Of a stretch of DNA of 64,000 bases, positions 50,567 to 59,545 are shown one piece after another. This DNA is from Bremerella sp. TYQ1. Its GTDB lineage: Bacteria; Planctomycetota; Planctomycetia; Pirellulales; Pirellulaceae. The notes beneath the pieces are model-generated. The model ran no database searches, was not told where the DNA came from, and worked only from the letters and a program-made list of their open reading frames with translations. Where the stretch lies: contig NZ_CP083740.1 of the NCBI RefSeq assembly GCF_020150455.1, positions 2,604,001 to 2,668,000 on the forward strand, read 5' to 3'. The position numbers and the translations under genes are program-made. The stretch's first letter is position 1. Each line of letters starts with the position of its first letter.

Positions 50567-51342
50567 GGGTTGCCTCCGTAACGATTCGATCCGTTAAGGT
50601 CTTGATAGTTTTGAATGGCCATGAACGCAAAGAACATTGCGATAAACGGTCGCTCATTCCGAAAGCCAAAATATGCCATCCCGATCGCGCAAACGATCGA
50701 GAGAATCAGTGAGTTGCGAATTGCCATGCCTCCGTCGGCCATTTGAAACAGCTCGCGCGAGATCTTGCCGCCATCGAGCGGCCAGATTGGCAGTAAATTG
50801 ACCAAACCCCAGTAAACATTGATGTAAACGAGGTAACCGATCAGCATCAGGATGTAATCGTTGGACGCATTTGCGCCACGTACCATCATGTAGCCGAAAG
50901 GAATGTTCGTATCGCCTAAGCTCAGGATGTGAAACGAAGCAACTTGCGTGCCCCATGCGGCGGCGATAACGATCGCTGCCAACAGAAAACCTGCTCCCGG
51001 TCCTGCCAGGCTGATGATGATTTGCGTCCATTTACCTCGCTGGGCCCTTCCTCGGCCGTAATTCGACTGCATGTAAGGGTTATGAATGGCTAAGCCACCA
51101 AACGAATACAGCACCACGCTGGGTGACCACCCGTACCACTGGATGACCAACGCATGCCCCATCTCGTGAACAAGAATCGATAGAAACACGGCCCCGATCC
51201 ACAATAAAACGCTTTGAGGATCGTCAGGATCAAATCCCATCAACAACGAGACCACCCAAAACATTGGATGGACCCGAACAGGAATATTGAACAGCGAGAA
51301 GTGAAGGTCGTACGGTGTTTGATTCGGTTCAGTCAGGAACAT
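50560..51342 (-). CDS. Site-2-protease-type (M50) intramembrane metalloprotease
   Basis: This protein of about 260 residues has several TM helices. Motif 1 is VHEMGHALVIQWYGW (HExxH in a TM helix), and the second zinc-binding motif is LLPIWPLDGGKI (NxxPxxxLDGG type). VRVHPMFWVVSLLMGF at the N-terminus is typical of the compact M50 group. Its substrate is unknown. ATG 51342 or GTG 51363 could be the start; neither has a strong ribosome-binding site. The last seven bases overlap the SGNH gene start. Confidence 0.88.
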   Translation of the reverse strand: MFLTEPNQTPYDLHFSLFNIPVRVHPMFWVVSLLMGFDPDDPQSVLLWIGAVFLSILVHEMGHALVIQWYGWSPSVVLYSFGGLAIHNPYMQSNYGRGRAQRGKWTQIIISLAGPGAGFLLAAIVIAAAWGTQVASFHILSLGDTNIPFGYMMVRGANASNDYILMLIGYLVYINVYWGLVNLLPIWPLDGGKISRELFQMADGGMAIRNSLILSIVCAIGMAYFGFRNERPFIAMFFAFMAIQNYQDLNGSNRYGGNPW

Positions 51343-51473
51343 GCGGCGATGTTTCTTTGGCACTAACGTGGAATGACCATCGTCGCTGTTCTCTTAGGCG
51401 TAAACAGTCGACGAACGGGACAAATGTTTTCGCATCTTAACGTTTTCAGCGAGTCCAATTGAATGCGAACCAT

Positions 51474-51512
51474 AAAAAAAGCCAGGCCACAACTCAAGTT
51501 GCGGCCTGGCTT
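51474..51512 (-). terminator. Intrinsic terminator after the DUF1080 gene
   Basis: On the minus strand a 15-bp stem with one G-U pair (AAGCCAGGCCGCAAC pairing with its complement) encloses a TTGA loop and is followed by seven T residues (51480-51474). It is 33 bp beyond the DUF1080 stop. Confidence 0.9.
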
Positions 51513-51544
51513 CGATGTTTCTGCAGAACGTGAAAGGGAAAAGC

Positions 51545-52243
51545 TTAGTCTTCCAGTTCGATAATCTTCACGTTACGCCATTTGATTTGCTTGCCGACTT
51601 TCTTTTCGTCACCACCGACACCATGGACTTGCAACGCAATGAAGCCTTCCGAAGTCATGTCGTCTTTCAGGTCAGCCGCAGGCACGCCATTGATCCAAGT
51701 CTTGATCGAATCGCCACGGCATTCGATGCGGTACTTGTTCCACTCGTTTTGCTTAAAGGCCTTCTGAGCTTCTGGTTTGTCCTTCAAGTTGAACAACCAG
51801 CCACGACGGCCTTCGTCGTAGATACCACCGCTCCAAGCACGAGCGGAAGGATCGATTTCGACTTGGTAACCATGCACGCGACCGGCACCAACTTTGACTT
51901 CCTTACCGGCATCGGTTTTGTAAGTCTTTGGTTCGTCGTAAACGTTGCTGCGGATCTGGATGCCCGAGTTCAGCAGTGGGTCGACCATGTACTCCACTTC
52001 CAGAATGAAGTCGCCATATTTCTTTTCAGTGCAAAGGAAGCTGTTCGGTGTCTTGGGAACCGAAGTACCGACGATCACACCATCTTCCACGGTGTATTCT
52101 GCTTTACCACCGTTCTGAACCCAACCGTCGAGATTCTCGCCGTTGAACAACGGAACGAATTTCTCGTCGTCAGCGGCTTGAACAAAGCAGGAAGCACAAA
52201 GAATAAGTGTCAGGCAGGGAAACGCGATCCAATGTCGACTCAT
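51545..52243 (-). CDS. Secreted DUF1080 (3-keto-disaccharide hydrolase-like) protein
   Basis: This 232-residue protein has a signal peptide ([20 protein letters not shown], cleavage near VQAADD). The DUF1080 jelly-roll hallmark follows ([18 protein letters not shown]), then [42 protein letters not shown] and the Trp-containing ending [12 protein letters not shown]. The fold is a concanavalin-like beta sandwich; some members hydrolyse 3-keto-disaccharides. It is very common and expanded in planctomycetes. It stands alone between NhaA and its terminator. Confidence 0.93.
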   Translation of the reverse strand: MSRHWIAFPCLTLILCASCFVQAADDEKFVPLFNGENLDGWVQNGGKAEYTVEDGVIVGTSVPKTPNSFLCTEKKYGDFILEVEYMVDPLLNSGIQIRSNVYDEPKTYKTDAGKEVKVGAGRVHGYQVEIDPSARAWSGGIYDEGRRGWLFNLKDKPEAQKAFKQNEWNKYRIECRGDSIKTWINGVPAADLKDDMTSEGFIALQVHGVGGDEKKVGKQIKWRNVKIIELED

Positions 52244-52373
52244 GAGGGAGCAATCCTTCCGATGCTGGGTAGGGAAATGTTCGAGAGAATAGGGTGCTAA
52301 CGGAATTCAGAATAGTTGAGTTTCTGTGCAATGTCCATCCCTTGGATGCCATGATACATGCCCCAAATCCCCC

Positions 52374-53789
52374 TTATTCCGTGACGATTTCGCTTTCCTC
52401 CTCCACTTTCTTGGGCAGGAAAAGCGAAACGACGATGCATCCACCGATGCCTGCGACGGCCGAGGCAACCAGAATGCCCAACTTGGCGTCGTCGCGACTG
52501 ACCGAATCGCGTCCGTAAGCCAAGTTCGTAATGAATAGCGACATCGTAAATCCAATCCCTCCGAGCCATGCCAATCCGTAAAGCATGCCCCACGAGACAT
52601 TGCGTGGTAGTTTGGCCCAACCAAGCTTTACCGCGCACCACGCAAACAGGGTCACGCCAAGTTGCTTCCCAACCAGCAGCCCCAGCATCACGCCAATGGT
52701 CACATGATGCCCCAGCTTCGAGAAGACATCGCCATCGAGCGTGATTCCAGCATTCGCCAACGCAAAGACCGGCATAATAAAGAACGTAATCCAATGATGC
52801 AGCGCGTTCTCGAAGCGTTTGATCGGCGTCTGAGTTAACCGGCTGGCCATTTCGACATCGGTGATGAGCGAATGATTCTCTTTGTTTTTCAACACGTTCG
52901 CTTCTTCGTCTTGCTTTTTTTCAATCCGATCGAGCAGCATCCGCGTCGACATGAGGAACTCGTCTGAACCGAGTCGAGGCTTCGCGGGAATAGTCAGCGC
53001 GGCAAGAATGCCTGCGATGGTGGGATGGACGCCTGACTTTAAAAAACAAAACCATAAAAAGATCGACAGGAATACGTACGGCGACGATCGACGAATGCCG
53101 GAAAAGTTGCAAAGGGCCAGCAATGCAAAGAAAACGCCAGCCGCCCCCAACATCGTCCACGAGATCGATTCGGTATAGAAGAACGCAATGACCAGCGATG
53201 CGCCGATGTCGTCGACAATCGCAAACGCCGTTAGGAAGACTTTCGCCGATAATGGCACACGCTTTCCAAGCAGGGAGAGAATTCCCAAGCTGAAAGCAAT
53301 GTCGGTGGCCATCGGAATGCCCCACCCTTCGCGACCTTCGGCGTCCCAGTTCAATGCCAGAAACAATCCGGCTGGCACCACCATGCCGCCTAATGCAGCC
53401 ACTGCAGGAAGCGTTGCTTCACGCACATGCGACAACTCACCGACGAGCACTTCACGTTTAATCTCGAGCCCGACTACGAAAAAGAAGATCGCCATCAGGG
53501 CATCGTTGATGAAATGATGCACATCGAGAATCAAGTGCGAGTTCCCCAGTCCAACATCGACAGGCGCGTTGAGGATTTCGTGATATGCATGGGCCCAGGA
53601 ACTGTTGGCCAGATACAACGCAATTGCGGTGCAGATCATCAGCAGCAATCCGCCCCAAGCGGCATCGGAGATGAGACCTTCCAGCGGCGAGATCAATCGC
53701 TTGATCGGGCCCCTGGTCTTCCACATCAAGTAATATTCTTGATCCTGCGCATTATCATCCACGTGAGAGTCCTCGCTGGTCGGTAGCAC
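52374..53789 (-). CDS. nhaA: Na+/H+ antiporter NhaA
   Basis: This 471-residue inner-membrane protein has about 12 TM helices and exchanges two protons for one sodium ion. The family signatures are ATDIAFSLGILSLLG and the ion-binding Asp pair in FAIVDDIGASLVIAF. HHFINDALMAIFFFVVGLEI near the N-terminus and the late Lys-bearing helices also fit. A hydrophilic head of about 30 residues precedes the first TM helix and a charged tail follows (KVEEESEIVTE). The start is GTG 53789. Sodium export fits a marine lifestyle. Confidence 0.95.
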   Translation of the reverse strand: MLPTSEDSHVDDNAQDQEYYLMWKTRGPIKRLISPLEGLISDAAWGGLLLMICTAIALYLANSSWAHAYHEILNAPVDVGLGNSHLILDVHHFINDALMAIFFFVVGLEIKREVLVGELSHVREATLPAVAALGGMVVPAGLFLALNWDAEGREGWGIPMATDIAFSLGILSLLGKRVPLSAKVFLTAFAIVDDIGASLVIAFFYTESISWTMLGAAGVFFALLALCNFSGIRRSSPYVFLSIFLWFCFLKSGVHPTIAGILAALTIPAKPRLGSDEFLMSTRMLLDRIEKKQDEEANVLKNKENHSLITDVEMASRLTQTPIKRFENALHHWITFFIMPVFALANAGITLDGDVFSKLGHHVTIGVMLGLLVGKQLGVTLFAWCAVKLGWAKLPRNVSWGMLYGLAWLGGIGFTMSLFITNLAYGRDSVSRDDAKLGILVASAVAGIGGCIVVSLFLPKKVEEESEIVTE

Positions 53790-53926
53790 TCAGTTTTCGA
53801 AGGAAGAACACCCGAAACCTATGAAACTACGCAAGGCAAAACAACTGGCTGTTTCTCGTGTATCGCTATGCTATAGTGAGCGGTCTTGCCGGAGTTCCTA
53901 TTCCAACACCTCCCTGGAGACACTTC

Positions 53927-55498
53927 ATGAATTCACGATGGATTAACAGTGGCATGCTGGCCACTTTGCTGACCGTGGCGATGGTCGGTTCGCTTCAAGC
54001 CGAAGTCAAATTACCGGCTCTCTTTACCGATCACATGGTTCTGCAACGCGACATGCCCATCTTCATTTGGGGTAGCGCAGACAAAGGATCGGAAGTTACC
54101 GTCGGACTGGGCGATCAAAAGACAACTGTCACTGCCAACGACAACGGCAAGTGGAAAGCAGAACTCAAACCGCTGCCTGCCGGTGGTCCTCATCAAGTGA
54201 CCGTGCGAAGCGGCGACTCGGAAAAGATCATCAAAGACGTTCTCGTTGGTGAAGTTTGGGTTTGCAGCGGCCAATCGAACATGCAGTGGCCAGTCGATGC
54301 CGCCAACGATCCTGACTTGGAAAAATTGACCGCCAACTTCCCACAGATTCGCCTGATCACCGTTCCTCAAGTTGGCGTTCAAGAGCCGCAAGACGACTTC
54401 AAAGGGGAATGGCACCTGTGCACGCCAGATAGCGTCGGCGGTTTCTCCGCGGTCGGTTACTTCTTCGGTCGTCAATTGCATCAAACGTTGAACGTGCCCG
54501 TTGGCCTGATTGACAATGCCTGGGGTGGTTCTTCGGCAGAAGCTTGGGTCGAACGCGACTTGTTGAAAAGCAGCGGTAAGTTCGACGAACTTTTGGCTCG
54601 CTGGGAAAAGACCGAAGCAACCTACGATCATGAAAAAGCAGTTGCTCAATACAAAGAAAACCTGGCCGCATGGAAAGAAAAAGCGGCTAAAGCCAAAGCA
54701 GACGGCAAGCCTCAACCTGGCGGACAGCCACGTGCTCCGCGTAATCCTTTGACCGGCCAGCATCGTCCAGCCAACTTGTACAACGGCGTGCTGAATCCCA
54801 TCATCGGTTACAGCGTTCGCGGCATCATTTGGTACCAGGGTGAATCGAACGCCGGTCGCGCCTATCAATACCGCGACTTGTTCCCGCTGATGATTCAGAA
54901 TTGGCGTGACAAATGGGGCCAGGGAGACATCCCGTTCTACTGGGTTCAACTAGCGGACTTCCTGCAAGAACGCGACCAGCCTGGCGACAGTGCTTGGGCC
55001 GAACTGCGTGAAGCACAAACGATGACGCTCGACAAGCTTCCCAACACCGGCCAGGCCGTAATCATCGACTTAGGCGAAGCGGAAGACATTCACCCCAAGA
55101 ACAAGCAAGACGTCGCCAAACGACTGGCTCGCCTGGCGTTGGCGAACGAGTATGGCTACGACATTGTCGCTCAGAGCCCGCGTTACAAATCGATGAAAGT
55201 CGACAAGGACGCGATTGCCTTGGAATTCGATACGTTCGGCAGCCAACTCGACTCGTTCGACACGAAAGCTCTGCAAGGCTTCACCATCGCCGGAGAAGAC
55301 AAGAAGTTCGTGCACGCGAAGGCTTCGATCGTCGGCGGCAATCAGGTTCGTGTCTCGAGCCCAGAAGTAAAAGAGCCTGTTGCGGTACGTTATGCCTGGG
55401 GCGACAACCCGGTAGCGAACCTGCAGAACCAACAAGGCCTGCCAGCCACTCCGTTCCGCACGGATGAATGGGATGGTGTCACGAAAAACGCGAAGTAA
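53927..55498 (+). CDS. Secreted sialate O-acetylesterase (SGNH family)
   Basis: This 523-residue protein has a signal peptide ending SLQAEV, then a beta-rich domain ([20 protein letters not shown]) and the SGNH catalytic core. The core shows [17 protein letters not shown] (Ser), [19 protein letters not shown], and [15 protein letters not shown] (Asp-x-x-His). A C-terminal beta domain ends near [11 protein letters not shown]. The family removes O-acetyl groups from sialic acids or other sugars, which suits surface polysaccharide breakdown together with sulfatases. ATG 53927 has TGGAGA about eight bases upstream. A cUUCGg terminator follows. Confidence 0.93.
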   Translation: MNSRWINSGMLATLLTVAMVGSLQAEVKLPALFTDHMVLQRDMPIFIWGSADKGSEVTVGLGDQKTTVTANDNGKWKAELKPLPAGGPHQVTVRSGDSEKIIKDVLVGEVWVCSGQSNMQWPVDAANDPDLEKLTANFPQIRLITVPQVGVQEPQDDFKGEWHLCTPDSVGGFSAVGYFFGRQLHQTLNVPVGLIDNAWGGSSAEAWVERDLLKSSGKFDELLARWEKTEATYDHEKAVAQYKENLAAWKEKAAKAKADGKPQPGGQPRAPRNPLTGQHRPANLYNGVLNPIIGYSVRGIIWYQGESNAGRAYQYRDLFPLMIQNWRDKWGQGDIPFYWVQLADFLQERDQPGDSAWAELREAQTMTLDKLPNTGQAVIIDLGEAEDIHPKNKQDVAKRLARLALANEYGYDIVAQSPRYKSMKVDKDAIALEFDTFGSQLDSFDTKALQGFTIAGEDKKFVHAKASIVGGNQVRVSSPEVKEPVAVRYAWGDNPVANLQNQQGLPATPFRTDEWDGVTKNAK

Positions 55499-55528
55499 GC
55501 TTCGCCTTCTTCGTCAAACGATAACACG

Positions 55529-55563
55529 AAAGGCCGCTTTCCTTCGGGAAGGCGGCCTTTTTT
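55529..55563 (+). terminator. Intrinsic terminator with UUCG tetraloop
   Basis: AAAGGCCGCTTTCC (55529-55542) pairs with GGAAGGCGGCCTTT (55547-55560) with one G-U pair. The C(TTCG)G loop is the exceptionally stable cUUCGg tetraloop, and T residues follow to 55563. It ends the esterase gene. Confidence 0.93.
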
Positions 55564-55657
55564 CGTCGGGTGATTGCTCTTGGCCAGGCACGACGGTTGC
55601 TGATAATCGTGGTCAATTCCTTCGATCTACAAACTTCTTACTGTGGAGAAACCAGCG

Positions 55658-56554
55658 ATGCTCCTCTTTGCCCAAGCCGCCCCAGACGATGAAGCCCCGC
55701 AAGATGCGATCACTCGTTTATCCGAGTTCTACAACGAGGCCTCCAAGTTCCTCATCGAACAAGGTCCCATTTGGATCACCAATGTTATTGCCGCGATTGC
55801 CGTTCTATTTCTTGGCTGGGTCGCGGCTCGCGTTTTCCGCAGTCTCTTCAATCGAGCCCTTCAGCGAAGTCGTATCGACAACACGCTATCCGGCTTCCTA
55901 TCAAACATTGCCTATGCCCTGGTCGTTGGCCTGGTGGTGATTGCGGCGCTGAACCAACTTGGCATCAACACTACGTCGCTGGCGGCCGTCGTCGGTGCGG
56001 CTGGCTTGGCGATCGGCTTGGCGCTGCAAAGCTCGCTGTCCAACTTTGCCTCGGGAATCATGCTGATCTTGTTTCGCCCGTTCGGCGTCGGCGACTTCGT
56101 GGAAGTGGGCGGAGCGACTGGGATTGTGCAGGAGGTACACATCTTCCATACGGTCATGCGGACGATCGACAACAAACGCGTGATCATTCCCAATGGCGAG
56201 ATCACTGGAGACATCATTACAAACTTCACGGGACATGCCACGCGGATGGTCGACCTAGAAATTGGCTGTGGCTATGGCGACGATATTCGTGCGGTGAAGC
56301 AGTTTTTGATCGAAACGCTAGAAGCAGACGATCGCATCTTGAAAGACCCCGCCGTGGAAGTGCGTGTCTTTGAGCTGGGCGACAGTGCGATCATCTTTAA
56401 AGTTCGCGGCTGGGTCATGACACCAGACTGGTGGGCCACACGCTGCGATACGATCGAAGCCATCAAGCTGGGCATGGACGAACGAGGATTCAACATTCCG
56501 TTTCCGCAACGCGACGTCCACTTATATCAGACTACCGAAAAGCAGTCGGCTTAA
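55658..56554 (+). CDS. mscS: Small-conductance mechanosensitive channel MscS
   Basis: This 298-residue membrane channel opens under membrane tension during hypo-osmotic shock. Three TM helices are visible (about 35-58, 77-98 and 104-130). The pore helix TM3 has the Gly/Ala-packed pattern AAGLAIGLALQSSLSNFASG, followed by RPFGVGDFVEV of the beta domain and the C-terminal alpha/beta domain (VIIPNGEITGDIITNFT). ATG 55658 is preceded by GGAG about nine bases away; GTG 55643 is in frame. It is monocistronic, with a terminator on both sides. Confidence 0.94.
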   Translation: MLLFAQAAPDDEAPQDAITRLSEFYNEASKFLIEQGPIWITNVIAAIAVLFLGWVAARVFRSLFNRALQRSRIDNTLSGFLSNIAYALVVGLVVIAALNQLGINTTSLAAVVGAAGLAIGLALQSSLSNFASGIMLILFRPFGVGDFVEVGGATGIVQEVHIFHTVMRTIDNKRVIIPNGEITGDIITNFTGHATRMVDLEIGCGYGDDIRAVKQFLIETLEADDRILKDPAVEVRVFELGDSAIIFKVRGWVMTPDWWATRCDTIEAIKLGMDERGFNIPFPQRDVHLYQTTEKQSA

Positions 56555-56577
56555 CCAAGCTGCCTGATGGCGCAGCA

Positions 56578-56613
56578 AAAAGCGAGAGCCTGTGCGGGCA
56601 GACTCTCGCTTTT
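56578..56613. terminator. Intrinsic terminator after mscS
   Basis: AAAAGCGAGAG (56578-56588) and CTCTCGCTTTT (56603-56613) form a perfect 11-bp stem with a 14-base loop and T residues on both strands. It lies 24 bp after the mscS stop and can also serve the minus-strand gene at 56700. Confidence 0.82.
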
Positions 56614-56699
56614 AGTCGTGAGCGATTTTGTCGCTTGAAGTTTTCGTCACAGAGACTGCGAGTCCGCTTTGGGAACTCAGAAAACTTCAAACGAGCGAT

Positions 56700-57023
56700 C
56701 TAAAACACGTCGAGCAGGAAGTGGTGCCCGGAGTGATAAAGCCGACCGTTTGGATACGGGTTTTGCCACTGTTCGTTGTAAACCGGAATTCGCATTTCGG
56801 TCGGATAGCGATAGTACAAGCTTTCGCGGCTGCGATAGTATTCCGCCCCCTGGAAGTTCTGGGGGTAATAAACGTAGGGATAGTGGTAGAACCGTTCCCA
56901 GTCGTAGCTGCCGTAGGTTCCGCCCCATACGCGGCTGAAAGCTTGATCACCAGCTTCGGCGCTGGAGAATGAAACCGACATCGAAGCGGCAATGATCAGA
57001 CCAAACACGATGCGTCGAAACAT
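56700..57023 (-). CDS. Small secreted Tyr-rich protein
   Basis: This 107-residue protein has a signal peptide (MFRRIVFGLIIAASMSVSFS, cleavage near AEAGD). The mature part is very rich in Tyr and other aromatics (YGSYDWERFYHYPYVYYPQN, ESLYYRYP, NEQWQNPYPNGRLYHSGHHF) and ends in LDVF. I do not recognise the family with confidence, though similar Tyr-rich short secreted proteins are frequent in planctomycetes. A structural surface role is a guess. Confidence 0.78.
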   Translation of the reverse strand: MFRRIVFGLIIAASMSVSFSSAEAGDQAFSRVWGGTYGSYDWERFYHYPYVYYPQNFQGAEYYRSRESLYYRYPTEMRIPVYNEQWQNPYPNGRLYHSGHHFLLDVF

Positions 57024-57216
57024 CGATGATCCCCCTAATACTCAGTAGTTGTTCACTGGAAGTCGCGGCCAATCACCCACGCTTCCCACGGACACGGAGA
57101 CATGCCGCACACTAAGCATCGGCGCGCCCTCAAGCAGGAATTAAACGAAAATCCCGCAGAACCGGTACCACGATCAAATTAGGGAGAACAATGCGTCTAC
57201 GCTCACACCGCAGACG

Positions 57217-58209
57217 TTATTTGCTAGCAAAGAGGGCGTTACAGAAAGTTTCTGGATCGAACCGCGTCAGATCTTCCGGCTTCTCGCCGACGCCGATGAA
57301 CTTGACGGGCAACTGGAACTCTTTGCGAATCGGCACAACGACACCACCCTTGGCGGTACCATCAAGCTTGGTAAGCACGATTCCGGTACACTGAGCCGCT
57401 TCCGAGAACCCCTTGGCCTGGCTGATACCGTTCTGTCCTGCCGTCGCATCGAGCACGAGGAAGACTTCGTGCGGGGCTGCTTCGATCTTCTTGCCGATCA
57501 CCCGCCGCATTTTTTCCAGTTCGGTCATCAGGTTCTTCTGCGTTTGCAGACGACCGGCCGTATCGATGATCACGACGTCCGCACCGGAATTAATTCCTTC
57601 GTCGACGGCTCGAAACGCGACGCTGGCAGGGTCGCTCCCCTGCTCTCCTTTAACGATCGTCGCCCCGAGACGTTCGGCCCAAATCGAAAGCTGCTCGGTC
57701 GCTGCGGCTCGGAAAGTGTCGCCGGCACCTAGCACAACCGAGTTGCCCTGATCAATAAACCAACGCGTCAGCTTGGCAATCGAAGTGGTCTTACCGGCCC
57801 CGTTGACGCCGACTACCAAAATAACTGTTGGGCCTTCGGCAGCCATCCGAATTGGTTCTTTATCCTGCTGCATCAGGCTCGCGAGTTCTTCCTGAATGTT
57901 CTTCAGGATTTCCTCGGTATGGACAACGCGGCCGCGGAAATCGCGAGCGATTCGGTCCTTAATTTGATTGGCCGGGGCAGCCCCCATATCGGTACGGATC
58001 AGCACGGCGAAGATTTCGTCGAGCAGTTCTTCGTCAACCAAACGACCTTCGGCTTTGAAGAGATCGCGGATATCGGTATTGAGCAGCCGACGAGTCTTCT
58101 CGAGCCCTTGGCCCAGACGACCGAAAAATCCAGGCTCGCTGGCTTCGGTCGCTTCCTGTGAGGTGGCTTCCGCGTCTTCTTTTTTCTTACCGAATCCGAA
58201 AATACCCAT
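57217..58209 (-). CDS. ftsY: Signal recognition particle receptor FtsY
   Basis: This 330-residue SRP-family GTPase docks SRP-ribosome complexes at the membrane. It has a short charged N-terminus (FGKKKEDAEATSQEATEASE) instead of a long A domain. The N domain follows, then the G domain with GVNGAGKTTSIAKL (G1), FRAAATEQL (insert/G2 region), IDTAGRLQTQKNLM (G3), TKLDGTAKGG (G4) and KFIGVGEKPEDL (G5). It lies downstream of nusB and ribH on the same strand with about 107-bp gaps, probably one operon. Confidence 0.96.
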   Translation of the reverse strand: MGIFGFGKKKEDAEATSQEATEASEPGFFGRLGQGLEKTRRLLNTDIRDLFKAEGRLVDEELLDEIFAVLIRTDMGAAPANQIKDRIARDFRGRVVHTEEILKNIQEELASLMQQDKEPIRMAAEGPTVILVVGVNGAGKTTSIAKLTRWFIDQGNSVVLGAGDTFRAAATEQLSIWAERLGATIVKGEQGSDPASVAFRAVDEGINSGADVVIIDTAGRLQTQKNLMTELEKMRRVIGKKIEAAPHEVFLVLDATAGQNGISQAKGFSEAAQCTGIVLTKLDGTAKGGVVVPIRKEFQLPVKFIGVGEKPEDLTRFDPETFCNALFASK

Positions 58210-58316
58210 CGCTACGATTCAATCCTCATCCCTTGGGTGGGGTGATAGTACCATTGGTCGATCACCAATGTAGCCGAATCGGCTGAGAATGTCTTCCGTG
58301 GCCCAGACGGCACACC

Positions 58317-58742
58317 CTAGGACGGGGTGTTGCCTTCGGCCTGAATGCTTTTGAGAATGCGATCGAGAAGACCGTTGACGAACTGCGGGCTGTGCTTGCC
58401 GCCGAAACGTTTGGCCAGTTCGACCGCTTCGTTGATCGCAACACGGGCCGGCGTATCGGAGTAGATAATCTCGAAAGCCCCTAGCCGCAGCAGGTTACGA
58501 TCTGTTGCTGCCATTCGGCGAAGGCTCCAGTTGTCGGCGAAACGCTCTAACTGCATATCGATCTTACCGCGATGCTCGCGGGTTCCGACCAACAAGTAGC
58601 GGCCAAAGTCGATCAAATTGTCGTCGTACTTCAATCGCGCACGCAGAAACTGATCCGCCAAGCGGGGGTCCGCATCGGGGTTAAGATCCTCTTGGTAAAG
58701 GATTTGCAGAACTACTTCGCGCGCTCGACTGCGTCTTGCCAT
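58317..58742 (-). CDS. nusB: Transcription antitermination factor NusB
   Basis: NusB acts with NusE (S10) in rRNA antitermination. The 141-residue all-helical protein has the conserved start RRSRAREVVLQILYQEDLNP, an NWSLRRMAATDRNLLRLGAF core, INEAVELAKRFG and FVNGLLDRI near the C-terminus. The length is standard. The order ribH-nusB-ftsY on the minus strand makes sense since ribH and nusB are neighbours in many bacteria. Confidence 0.95.
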   Translation of the reverse strand: MARRSRAREVVLQILYQEDLNPDADPRLADQFLRARLKYDDNLIDFGRYLLVGTREHRGKIDMQLERFADNWSLRRMAATDRNLLRLGAFEIIYSDTPARVAINEAVELAKRFGGKHSPQFVNGLLDRILKSIQAEGNTPS

Positions 58743-58847
58743 GGGAACCTGAAGAATGCCTCGTCTCGAATATCATCCGGCCGACTGAAAAACGTGCATC
58801 AGAGCGGTGTCGACCAGATCTGTTGAATTATAGCGAGCAAGCGAAGC

Positions 58848-59330
58848 TCATGGTTTCGCGTCGGGCAGATTTCGCAGAAGTCCCATCATTTCCAGGGCTG
58901 CTTCGGCTGCCTCGACACCTTTATTACCGACAGCACCGCCAGATCGACTGATCGCTTGCTCGACGGTGTTGCATGTCAGCACCCCGAAAGCGACAGGAAT
59001 CTGGCACTCCAAAGCCAGGTTGCCAAGTGTTTGGCTGACTTGGGTGTTAATGTGGACGTCGTGGGTCGTTTCACCACGAATCACGCATCCCAGACAAATC
59101 ACCGCGGCATACTTTCCGCTACGAGCCAAAGCGGCGGCAGCGAGCGGGATCTCCCACGCCCCAGGCACTTTGGCAACGTCGATGTCGGCATCGGAAATAC
59201 CGCGGCTCTCGAGCGTTTGCAACGAGCCGGTGAGCAGTTTGTCCGTAATCGAATGATTGTAAGTCGAAACGACAATCGCGACACGGACGCCAGTGGGACG
59301 GTAATCGGTACCAGTAAAGATGTTGGGCAT
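58848..59330 (-). CDS. ribH: 6,7-dimethyl-8-ribityllumazine synthase
   Basis: RibH makes the riboflavin precursor from 5-amino-6-ribitylaminouracil and dihydroxybutanone phosphate. The 160-residue protein has VSTYNHSITDKLL, VPGAWEIPLAA, GCVIRGETTHDVHIN (with the conserved His region), VAFGVLTCNTVEQA, and a C-terminal NKGVEAAEAALEM. It probably assembles into the usual 60-mer or pentamer. It is the first gene of the ribH-nusB-ftsY unit. I see no FMN riboswitch upstream. Confidence 0.96.
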   Translation of the reverse strand: MPNIFTGTDYRPTGVRVAIVVSTYNHSITDKLLTGSLQTLESRGISDADIDVAKVPGAWEIPLAAAALARSGKYAAVICLGCVIRGETTHDVHINTQVSQTLGNLALECQIPVAFGVLTCNTVEQAISRSGGAVGNKGVEAAEAALEMMGLLRNLPDAKP

Positions 59331-59343
59331 GATTTGGATTGGT

Positions 59344-59466
59344 GTTCAGTTTACAGTGTTCAGTTTTCAGCAAGAGGAAGAAAGAACTCTTCGACCAGTG
59401 AAGTCATCTTGAGGCGAGAAGCTTACCGTCTTCTCGCCACTGAGAACTGAACACTGAACACTGAAA
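59344..59466. repeat. 27-bp inverted repeats between ribH and rho
   Basis: The 27 bases at 59344-59370 (starting GTTCAGTTTACAGTGTTCAG) match the complement of 59440-59466 at 23 positions. Both arms are built from GTTCAG and TTTCAG words. The 69-bp centre has no gene or U-tract. Related words occur at 10568-10596, so this is likely a dispersed intergenic family. Confidence 0.6.
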
Positions 59467-59545
59467 ACTATCCCCCCAACTCCCTCTCGCTACCAATAAG
59501 AGAGGAAGCCGCCATTGTCAGAAATAAGCATGCATCGTGCGCGAG

